Shown here one piece after another: positions 1 through 5,417 of a DNA stretch of 6,909 bases. A model generated the notes under the pieces. The model made no database searches, was not told the DNA's origin, and saw nothing but the letters and a program-made list of their open reading frames with translations. How positions within the stretch are numbered: position 1 is the stretch's first letter; each line of letters starts with the position of its first letter. The stretch comes from Synergistaceae bacterium. GTDB taxonomy: Bacteria > Synergistota > Synergistia > Synergistales > Aminobacteriaceae. The stretch lies in the NCBI GenBank assembly GCA_017458545.1, contig JAFTBA010000306.1, positions 1 to 6,909 of the forward strand, written 5' to 3'. Position numbers and translations under genes: made by a program.

Positions 1-185
1 TCCTCAACCAACGAGTCAAGATTAAACCTGTACATCAAAATCTCGCGTTCCTCAGCAACCGACTCCATAGACGACTGCGCGAAAAAAAACACCTGCGCTG
101 TAACCATCACTGCAAACATCATGAACACCATGATGTTCAGCAATGAAACACCCTTTCTTTTTTTCATTTTAACTTTCATTTTCAT
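1..185 (-). other. Prepilin-like N-terminal segment, in frame with the nuclease (possible internal start)
   Basis: Codons 290-350 of the nuclease frame encode a short basic leader, KKRKG, then VSLLNIMVFMMFAVMVTAQV and a polar helix. This resembles a type IV prepilin or minor pseudopilin N terminus, with cleavage expected at G301|V302. The usual Glu at mature position 5 is Asn (N306), as in some atypical minor pilins. Candidate internal ATG codons are at 185, 179 and 167; the last would give the leader MKKRKG. A GGAG lies 13 bases before the ATG at 185, which is a poor spacing. The segment could be the start of a separate pilin gene, or simply a single-pass membrane anchor on the nuclease. The rest is outside the window. 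Confidence 0.5.
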
Positions 186-1052
186 AGGCTTTTCAGCACT
201 CCAATCATCTTTGCATTTCCCGTTGAAAGGACACTGCGAACATAAATTCTCATCGTTCATAAAACTGTGAACCCTCCCTAAACCCCTTACTTCAAACACA
301 GAACGGAACAGTCCCGGTAATCCTGCTTTAATCATACTCCCTACACCCGAAGAACTGAATATCTCAGGTTCTTTATCCTCATCACCCAAGTATATTATCT
401 CAACTGAAGGTATTATCCCAGTATGCTGCCATATCAGCCACGAATAAATCAGACTTTGCGATAACGGTACTGCTATATCGCTTTTCATGTAGCTTTTGAA
501 CTCAAAGAGTCTTGCCTCTCCTCTGTCAGGGTTGAACATCAGAGCGTCATAACAGCCTATAACATTGAGTTTTCCCTCCGGGAATTTGTAATAACCTTTT
601 AACTTCTGTTCCGGCTTAATGAAAACCGTAGGCATAATTTCCTCAGGAGACTCAGAGAGTGAAGGAATACCTGCGAAAAATTCACACATTGCCCTGACCC
701 ATACGGTTATGCCTTCAGCCATAGCCATTAACTGACCTGCGCCGTAATTGCGTGACTTGGCCGACAGAAAAGGAGTGAATACCTCCTCCCTTATCACCGC
801 CTCAACTGACTGCCTGCCCTCCTTCAGTGAACGCGCTATTTTAGCGTGAAGAACGTCAGCAGGATTTGAAGCTCCTTCAAAAAATACCTGAGCTATTTCC
901 TTATGGAACATTGAGCCGTAAGAGAAGCCGCTGCCTTTTATGCCGACCTTCCAAGCGTCCTTGAACCCCCTGTAAATTTTATAGGCAAGCAATGCAGGAC
1001 ATCTCTGGCATAATGCTGCGTCGCTAACGTTAATGTAGCATTCTTTCAGCAT
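1..1052 (-). CDS. RecB/Cas4-like PD-(D/E)XK nuclease with Fe-S cysteines, continuing in frame into a prepilin-like membrane segment (partial, runs off left edge)
   Basis: I translated this frame by hand from ATG at 1052-1050; it stays open for 350 codons to the window edge. Residues 1-285 carry the hallmarks of RecB-family nucleases: N-terminal C15-x2-C18-P, H50, D169 in GCYDALMF, E184-F-K186 (the ExK metal and catalytic pair) and Q199-x3-Y203. C271-x2-C274-x5-C280 closes the domain; with C18 (or C15) this is the four-cysteine pattern that holds a 4Fe-4S cluster in Cas4, AddB and relatives. Such enzymes cut or resect DNA, usually as exonucleases. From residue 290 the character changes to a lysine-rich stretch, KKRKG, and a hydrophobic helix (about 304-325) followed by a charged helix. 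The ATG lies 3 bases after the ATPase stop without a clear ribosome binding site, suggesting translational coupling. It is not necessarily Cas4, since no CRISPR array or cas gene is present. The nuclease assignment is firm; substrate and the nature of the C-terminal extension are open. Confidence 0.85.
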   Translation of the reverse strand, partial: MLKECYINVSDAALCQRCPALLAYKIYRGFKDAWKVGIKGSGFSYGSMFHKEIAQVFFEGASNPADVLHAKIARSLKEGRQSVEAVIREEVFTPFLSAKSRNYGAGQLMAMAEGITVWVRAMCEFFAGIPSLSESPEEIMPTVFIKPEQKLKGYYKFPEGKLNVIGCYDALMFNPDRGEARLFEFKSYMKSDIAVPLSQSLIYSWLIWQHTGIIPSVEIIYLGDEDKEPEIFSSSGVGSMIKAGLPGLFRSVFEVRGLGRVHSFMNDENLCSQCPFNGKCKDDWSAEKPMKMKVKMKKRKGVSLLNIMVFMMFAVMVTAQVFFFAQSSMESVAEEREILMYRFNLDSLVE

Positions 1053-1055
1053 AAG

Positions 1056-2978
1056 TTAAACCGATTCAGTGAGTCCTATGAGAGTATCATTCCTTGCCCT
1101 GAACGTTCTGAATACATCGGGGTGATTATTCACGAACGACAATATCATGTTCCTGTCAGCATCTATACCTTTCTGGGCTAGAAGTGATGAAGCTTTATCA
1201 GGGTTCATGATGTTCATGGGCGAGGCAGTGATTATGCTTTTCAACGCGGCAGCAAAACTTTTCTCATCGCAGGACAGATTTGTGTGAGCTGGGTTTGAGT
1301 TTTTGACGGACGGGTTTTTGACTGAGTGAGAGTCTATGAGTCTGAGAGTCCTGATGAAACTGTTAGCGTCATTTCTTGCAGCAGGTCTGTTCCCCGAATC
1401 AAGATAGAGATTAACATCGCCGTTATCTATCCTGTTGATTAACGCAGTAAGGGCATACCATGGTATACGTGATTCTTTAGTGAGTCTTACTGTGAGTCCT
1501 CCTGCATCTTCAAACTCTTTCAATTTGTCGGCAAATTTCTTCCAAGTTTTTTTGTGAGACTTTTCTTCGAGGACGTAACAGCAGAAACTTCCCTTGTATT
1601 CCTTCAGGAATTTTATGCCTTCATTGAGTCCTGCAATAGCAGTAATATGCGACTTAGGTATAAGCACTATGAATGCGAAACGTTTTTCCCTGTGAGTCCC
1701 TTCAACTCTGATGTATTTTCCCGATGATTTTTTGAGCGCGAAACCGTCCAGCGATGACAGCCATACTTTGAGTGCGAGCGTTAAACTTTCTGCATTAGGC
1801 GGCCATGCTTTAGGTTCAGCCTGAATCTTTTTGCATTCCTCATCGTAAATTTCTTTGATGAAATTTTCGGGTCTGATGTCAGATTTGAGGGCTTTGTTTG
1901 CGAGTTCTATAACCATTCTGGGTGATAGGCCGGGTGTAATCATGCTGTTCATTCTTGTGATTAACCACTGATAAATCTCTTCGGCATTTTCTTTGAATGC
2001 TGCTGCTATTCTGTCATGGATTAACTGTTTAGCCTGAACGGGTGAACAAGTACCTTTCATTATGATGGTATTGTTTCTGAGACGCTGAAGCATTGAGAGG
2101 TTTAAGACGGGTTTGAATATTTCCCAAGTCTCAGACTTGACGAAACACAGCGGCAGTATTCCCGAAAGATGATTCATCAGGAAGCCTACAGTATCGCCCC
2201 AAGCCTCAATTAATTCTTTGTCCCTTATGGAGTCGAGTTCATCGAAGCACACTATCATAGGCAGGTGTGAATAAGCCAGAACTATTCCTAATGAAGTCAG
2301 CAGATTTTTTGCTGAACTTTCGCACTGAGCATCGTCCATAGAATTTATATCCCTCAAAGGAAGTCCGAGCCTTAACGAGTCTTCATCGTCAAGTCCTTCG
2401 CGTATCCATTCAGTTACTTCGTATTTCAGTGAATCTTTTTCCGGAGAGAGGCATAACAGGAGGCATTTAAGAAAATTCCTGTCAATTTCGGGCATATCTC
2501 TTTTGAGGTAAATTTTAGGTTCGATTGACTCAATGTTACGGAAGCCGTCATTTTTTCTGTGTTCGTGGTATGAGTTCATCATTCCGTCAACAATAACATC
2601 AAACTGCGAACGTCCGCCGCTGTGTTCTTTAGTGAGGCATATCATGACTTCCGATAAAAGTTCCTGCATAACGCGTTTAGGGTTAGTGAATGAGCGTACT
2701 GTAACGAATATAGCAGGCCATGAATTTTTCCTTAGCTTGCGTAAAATTCTTGTGAGCATGTGAGTCTTACCTATTCCTGCAGCACCGAATACGAGTCCTG
2801 CGAGAGGGATTGAAGGTTCACGTCTTTTCTGACGGATTAACTGTTCGATTTCTTCCGAAGCGTCTCTGTTAAGCTGGGCGATGTCCGGAGTGAAATTCTC
2901 GAAAGGCATCGGAGATATTGATGAAGCAAACGGATTATTTCTGCGGAGCTGTATTAAAATTGATTCGTTATCTGACAT
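1056..2978 (-). CDS. P-loop (AAA/ORC-like) ATPase with C-terminal winged-helix-like region
   Basis: This 640-residue protein has a clear nucleotide-binding core. Walker A is GAAGIGKT at residues 65-72. Walker B is MIVCFDELD at 241-249, with D246-E247 as the metal and catalytic acidic pair. A strand ending in K281-S282 may be sensor 1, and LQRLRN (297-302) sits where ORC/Cdc6-type ATPases place their arginine finger. Residues 343-385 look like the helical lid. Residues 420-520 form an alternating strand and helix domain that I cannot assign. Residues 574-635 look like a small helix-turn-helix or winged-helix end. The N terminus has an NPF motif (15-17) before the P-loop domain, as seen in several ORC-like or AAA_16 ATPases of mobile and defence loci. 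The gene overlaps the upstream winged-helix gene by 11 bases and is followed after 3 bases by the nuclease, so the three products are probably made together. ATPase identity is secure; the partner and process are inferred. It is not a recognisable helicase. Confidence 0.85.
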   Translation of the reverse strand: MSDNESILIQLRRNNPFASSISPMPFENFTPDIAQLNRDASEEIEQLIRQKRREPSIPLAGLVFGAAGIGKTHMLTRILRKLRKNSWPAIFVTVRSFTNPKRVMQELLSEVMICLTKEHSGGRSQFDVIVDGMMNSYHEHRKNDGFRNIESIEPKIYLKRDMPEIDRNFLKCLLLCLSPEKDSLKYEVTEWIREGLDDEDSLRLGLPLRDINSMDDAQCESSAKNLLTSLGIVLAYSHLPMIVCFDELDSIRDKELIEAWGDTVGFLMNHLSGILPLCFVKSETWEIFKPVLNLSMLQRLRNNTIIMKGTCSPVQAKQLIHDRIAAAFKENAEEIYQWLITRMNSMITPGLSPRMVIELANKALKSDIRPENFIKEIYDEECKKIQAEPKAWPPNAESLTLALKVWLSSLDGFALKKSSGKYIRVEGTHREKRFAFIVLIPKSHITAIAGLNEGIKFLKEYKGSFCCYVLEEKSHKKTWKKFADKLKEFEDAGGLTVRLTKESRIPWYALTALINRIDNGDVNLYLDSGNRPAARNDANSFIRTLRLIDSHSVKNPSVKNSNPAHTNLSCDEKSFAAALKSIITASPMNIMNPDKASSLLAQKGIDADRNMILSFVNNHPDVFRTFRARNDTLIGLTESV

Positions 2979-3693
2979 TCCAAGTTACCGTTCCCATTCT
3001 GAAGTTATTTTCGTCGACAAAACAGTCGTTAATTTCGTCCTTAGTCATAGTAGATTCATCGGCCAGGTATATCCCTATGGTTTCATCGTTTCTCAAGTCC
3101 CTTAGAACTTTATCGAACGTTTCACGGGGCCAGTCTAATTTTCGTCTGAGGTCAGGTATTCTGACGAAAATGCGTCCGTCATCAAGTGCATCGAATGCTT
3201 CACGGAACTGTTCACGTGAAAAATTATCAGTATATTCATTGCCGCTGTCATCAGCGTTAAGTAATACGGGTTTAACGTCAGCATTAACGGCTCTGAATAT
3301 TTTAGGGACTAAGCAGCCTGCAAGTTTAATTTTTACTCTGCCCTCGTCAATAAGTTCATTAACGATAGCTGTAAACTCCTGCTTATTGAACGGGAGTGAG
3401 CGTATTATTCTTGTATCGAGCGGTTTATCCGGTGAGAGAAAACTCATGACCAGTTCGGAAGGTTCACAGGGGATCAGAATGTAAACGCTTCTGCCTTTTG
3501 TGAGGAACATGAATCTGTTATCCGAATGCTGTTCGAGTTTTCGCCTGATTTTTTTTACGCTGTCGTTATCCCTTAAACCCAGAGAGTTTTTTTCGTCAGC
3601 TGTTAAACGTGAGGCTAATTTTGTTACTGTCATGAAGCCTTTATTTTTGTCGAGTATTTTTTGAATTGAATCGGTTATATTTTTTTCGGGCAT
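2968..3693 (-). CDS. Protein of tandem winged-helix-like segments, probable DNA-binding partner of the ATPase
   Basis: This 241-residue soluble protein has no membrane segment or catalytic motif that I can see. Three segments look like winged helices: residues 6-75 (helix-turn-helix around VTKLASRL, then a KGRSVYILIP wing), 79-125 (FNKQEFTAIVNELIDEGRVK, a recognition helix plus wing) and 157-239. The last has the pattern IPDLRRKLDWPRETFDKVLRDLR followed by two strands, a module I associate with regulators and P-loop ATPase gene pairs, though I cannot name the family. I chose ATG at 3693 over the GTG at 3708 because that GTG lies inside the only Shine-Dalgarno-like sequence. Its last 11 bases overlap the ATPase start. 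It may bind DNA for the ATPase and nuclease, or regulate the operon. Function is inferred from fold impression and neighbours. Confidence 0.75.
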   Translation of the reverse strand: MPEKNITDSIQKILDKNKGFMTVTKLASRLTADEKNSLGLRDNDSVKKIRRKLEQHSDNRFMFLTKGRSVYILIPCEPSELVMSFLSPDKPLDTRIIRSLPFNKQEFTAIVNELIDEGRVKIKLAGCLVPKIFRAVNADVKPVLLNADDSGNEYTDNFSREQFREAFDALDDGRIFVRIPDLRRKLDWPRETFDKVLRDLRNDETIGIYLADESTMTKDEINDCFVDENNFRMGTVTWNVR

Positions 3694-3704
3694 GTGAGAT
3701 TCTT

Positions 3705-3712
3705 TCACCTTT
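3705..3712 (-). promoter_or_regulatory. Ribosome binding site that decides the winged-helix gene start
   Basis: On the minus strand this reads AAAGGTGA, 11 bases before ATG 3693. The GTG of the longer reading (3708) is inside it and has no site of its own. rsmH in the same window uses the identical octamer with a 12-base spacing, so the long spacing is not a problem. Confidence 0.65.
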
Positions 3713-3741
3713 CTGTTTCTGTATTAATGAAATTTTATGAT

Positions 3742-3939
3742 TTACGGCAAAGCAATTTTCTGAAGACCTATGAACTCAACGGGTGTGTCATCATCATAGA
3801 GTGCTATAGCTTCCTTCATATTAGCGTTAAGTTCTTCAATGGTTCTCCCCTGAGTGTGGCATCCCGGAAGTGAAGGAATGTTACCCGTAAAATACCCCTC
3901 TTCGTCCCGTGTGATAGTCATAAAAAATTCCTGTGCCAA
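3742..3939 (-). CDS. Solitary HicB-like small protein
   Basis: The product is about 65 residues and matches the partial RNase H-like fold of the HicB/UPF0150 family: a strand (EFFMTITRD), DEEGYF, then NIPSLPGCHTQGRTIEEL, a helix NMKEAIALY and a last strand EFIGLQKIAL. HicB proteins normally neutralise the HicA mRNA interferase, and some also repress their own operon through an added DNA-binding domain, which is absent here. No hicA gene lies on either side, so this is an orphan in this window. The frame extends up to GTG 3948, but that codon is inside the AGAGGTGA site. TTG 3939, 5 bases after that site, keeps the complete first strand. ATG 3921, with CAGGA 7 bases upstream, is the alternative and would shorten the first strand. 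The gene is 48 bases ahead of the winged-helix gene and probably on the same transcript. Family is confident; start and role are not. Confidence 0.8.
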   Translation of the reverse strand: MAQEFFMTITRDEEGYFTGNIPSLPGCHTQGRTIEELNANMKEAIALYDDDTPVEFIGLQKIALP

Positions 3940-3944
3940 AAAAT

Positions 3945-3952
3945 TCACCTCT
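3945..3952 (-). promoter_or_regulatory. Ribosome binding site for the HicB-like gene
   Basis: The minus strand reads AGAGGTGA, a near-complete match to the anti-Shine-Dalgarno, 5 bases before TTG 3939. It argues against GTG 3948, which lies within it. Confidence 0.6.
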
Positions 3953-4024
3953 GTTTTTCTTTCGGAAACACGTTAAATTTCAGCGCAATGTTATTATATA
4001 CAAAAAAGGTGAGAAATATTATTC
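3949..4024 (+). promoter_or_regulatory. Divergent promoter region between the HicB-like gene and rsmH
   Basis: This AT-rich gap must drive both blocks unless one is transcribed from further away. For the minus strand, a perfect TATAAT lies at 3998-3993, placing a start near 3986 and a leader of about 47 bases before the HicB-like gene; no good -35 is visible. On the plus strand TATTAT (3992-3997) or TATATA (3995-4000) could serve rsmH, with only a weak TTAAAT at 3973-3978. The two -10 elements share the same bases, so polymerases on the two strands would compete. The rsmH ribosome binding site AAAGGTGA is at 4005-4012. No operator-like inverted repeat was noticed. Confidence 0.4.
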
Positions 4025-4903
4025 ATGTATCATGAACCTGTTATGCTTAATGAAGTTTTATCGCTTGCGGAAAATCACCCTCATCAGAAAATTTTTGACG
4101 GCACATTAGGACTCGGAGGTTATTCCGAAGCATTCCTCGAAAAATTCCCGTCCTCCGAAATTTTAGGGATTGACCGCGATAATGAGGCCGTTAAATTTTC
4201 GCTTGAACGGCTCGCAAAATATTCAGCCCGTTTCTCAGCGCGTCAACAGAATTTCGGGAACATCTCTGAAATTCCCGGCCTTAATGAGTTTGATGTTTTT
4301 GTTTTCGACTTGGGAGTCTCGAACATGCAGCTGACATTACCCGAACGCGGCTTCTCTTTCGGGATTGACGGCCCGCTCGACATGCGTATGAATCCCGATG
4401 ATGATTCAGTGCCTACAGCCGCAGAAATTCTCAGGGATTCCGATGCTGAATCGCTCGCTGAAATTTTCAGGCTTTACGGCGAGGAACGTTACTCAAAACA
4501 AATAGCTTCAGCCGTTAAACGCTCACCTGTTCCGATAACGACGACTTCACAGCTCGTTGAGTTAATTCGCCGTACGCTTCCCCAGCCTGTTCAACGCAAA
4601 ATGGGGACTCATCCTGCGCGAAGAATCTTTCAGGCTCTGAGAATCTCCGTCAACAATGAAACAGGTGAACTCGAATCGCTGCTTAAAGCTCTTCATGATA
4701 ATGCAGGTTCATCACTGGTTATCTTTGTTTCATATCATTCTCTTGAAGACAGACTGATTAAACATTCGTTCAGGCAGTGGCAGTATGACGGTCTCGGAAA
4801 AATTTTAACCAAACACCCTTTAATTCCCTCTCAGGAAGAAATCGTGAAAAATTACAAGGCAAGAAGTGCAAAGTTAAGGGCATTTTCTATGAGTGTTGAC
4901 TAG
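4025..4903 (+). CDS. rsmH: 16S rRNA (cytosine(1402)-N4)-methyltransferase RsmH (MraW)
   Basis: RsmH uses S-adenosylmethionine to methylate N4 of C1402 in the decoding site of 16S rRNA and acts on the assembled small subunit. The 292-residue product has the family signature from end to end: MYHEPVMLNEV start, SAM-binding motif DGTLGLGGYS (25-34), acidic strand end GIDRD (48-52), FDLGVSNMQL (94-103), GFSFGIDGPLDMRMNP (109-124), GEERYSKQIA (152-161), HPARRIFQALRI (197-208) and SYHSLEDR (236-243). Length is close to the usual 300 or so. In the DGT-loop the common His of GGHS is Tyr33, a mild variation. ATG 4025 follows AAAGGTGA by 12 bases. It is the first gene of the dcw cluster here, followed by ftsL-like and ftsI genes; mraZ, its common upstream neighbour, is replaced by the divergent HicB-like gene. 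Confidence 0.97.
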   Translation: MYHEPVMLNEVLSLAENHPHQKIFDGTLGLGGYSEAFLEKFPSSEILGIDRDNEAVKFSLERLAKYSARFSARQQNFGNISEIPGLNEFDVFVFDLGVSNMQLTLPERGFSFGIDGPLDMRMNPDDDSVPTAAEILRDSDAESLAEIFRLYGEERYSKQIASAVKRSPVPITTTSQLVELIRRTLPQPVQRKMGTHPARRIFQALRISVNNETGELESLLKALHDNAGSSLVIFVSYHSLEDRLIKHSFRQWQYDGLGKILTKHPLIPSQEEIVKNYKARSAKLRAFSMSVD

Positions 4904-4910
4904 GTATTTT

Positions 4911-4939
4911 TTGCAATTATTCGTTTGGTGTGATATTAT
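4911..4939 (+). promoter_or_regulatory. Probable sigma-70 extended -10 promoter for the ftsL-ftsI genes
   Basis: TTGCAA (4911-4916) is separated by 17 bases from TATTAT (4934-4939). TG at 4931-4932 one base before the -10 makes an extended -10 element. The -35 matches 4 of 6 and the -10 matches 5 of 6 consensus bases. A start near 4946 would leave a leader of about 50 bases before ATG 4995. It lies in the 91-base gap after rsmH. Confidence 0.6.
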
Positions 4940-4994
4940 TCGGCTCACTAAAAGATATAAATTTGTAAAATTTACAGAAAGGAATCGGGGGCGG

Positions 4995-5387
4995 ATGACA
5001 GTGCGCAAAAATAATATCAACAAATTAAAATTAACACTTCATTTTGTACTTGGCTTCGGAATAGTTATATGCCTCGTTATAGGTCTCGGCATTCTCAGAT
5101 TTCATGCTGCGCGCCTTGCATATTATCTTGAATCTGTAAACCAGTCCATTCAGAAATATTCAGATGAAGAAGTCATACTCAGGCAGGAACTCTCAGCACT
5201 AGTTGCGCCTATAAGAATTTACTCTTACTGCAAAGAGAGTTTAGGTATGCAGAAAGTTGTTACCGCTGAGACACTTCCCGTAAGAATGATCGACTCCCGT
5301 AATTCCGCTTCGGGAAGAAAAGCTGCCTCAGTGCCTTCCGAAGATGAGGGCTGGCGTTCAGGACTTGCATGGCTGTTAGGCAGGTAA
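4995..5387 (+). CDS. ftsL: FtsL-like septum formation protein
   Basis: This 130-residue bitopic protein has a short basic cytoplasmic tail (1-14), one membrane helix (about 15-34, LHFVLGFGIVICLVIGLGIL), a coiled-coil-like stretch (36-68) and the FtsL/DivIC-type ending PIRIYSYCKESLGM (72-85), followed by a polar tail. In the family, FtsL pairs with FtsB/DivIC in the periplasm or outer space and activates the FtsW-FtsI septal synthase. FtsL sequences diverge strongly, so the call rests on architecture and on position between rsmH and ftsI, the canonical ftsL place. The frame is open back to 4893, overlapping rsmH, but ATG 4995 is preferred: AGAAAGGA at 4976-4983 precedes it, and the upstream part would add a non-conserved 34-residue tail. 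GTG 5001 is a near alternative. Its TAA is 30 bases before the next ATG. Confidence 0.8.
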   Translation: MTVRKNNINKLKLTLHFVLGFGIVICLVIGLGILRFHAARLAYYLESVNQSIQKYSDEEVILRQELSALVAPIRIYSYCKESLGMQKVVTAETLPVRMIDSRNSASGRKAASVPSEDEGWRSGLAWLLGR

Positions 5388-5417
5388 AAGCCTGAGGAAA
5401 GAAGGCTGAAACTAATC

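Noticed and set aside
1..1052. Naming the nuclease Cas4 and inferring a CRISPR locus
   Set aside because: The active site and cysteine layout are shared by many RecB-family nucleases; no repeats, cas1/cas2 or effector genes are in the window.
2533..2763. Plus-strand open frame of 76 codons
   Set aside because: It lies opposite the ATPase Walker region, which has clear motifs, and its own translation shows no family features.
2918..3484. Plus-strand open frame of 188 codons and the shorter 2881-3105 frame
   Set aside because: Both are antisense to the winged-helix and ATPase genes; the serine/leucine-rich translation is typical of a shadow frame and no ribosome binding site was seen.
4893..4994. 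Upstream extension of the FtsL-like gene overlapping rsmH
   Set aside because: The added 34 residues would overlap the rsmH end and cover the promoter; AGAAAGGA at 4976-4983 supports ATG 4995 instead.
5388..5417. Possible terminator or attenuator between ftsL and ftsI (AGCC...GGCT)
   Set aside because: The arms are only 4 bases, with no T tract, in a 30-base gap between co-directional genes.
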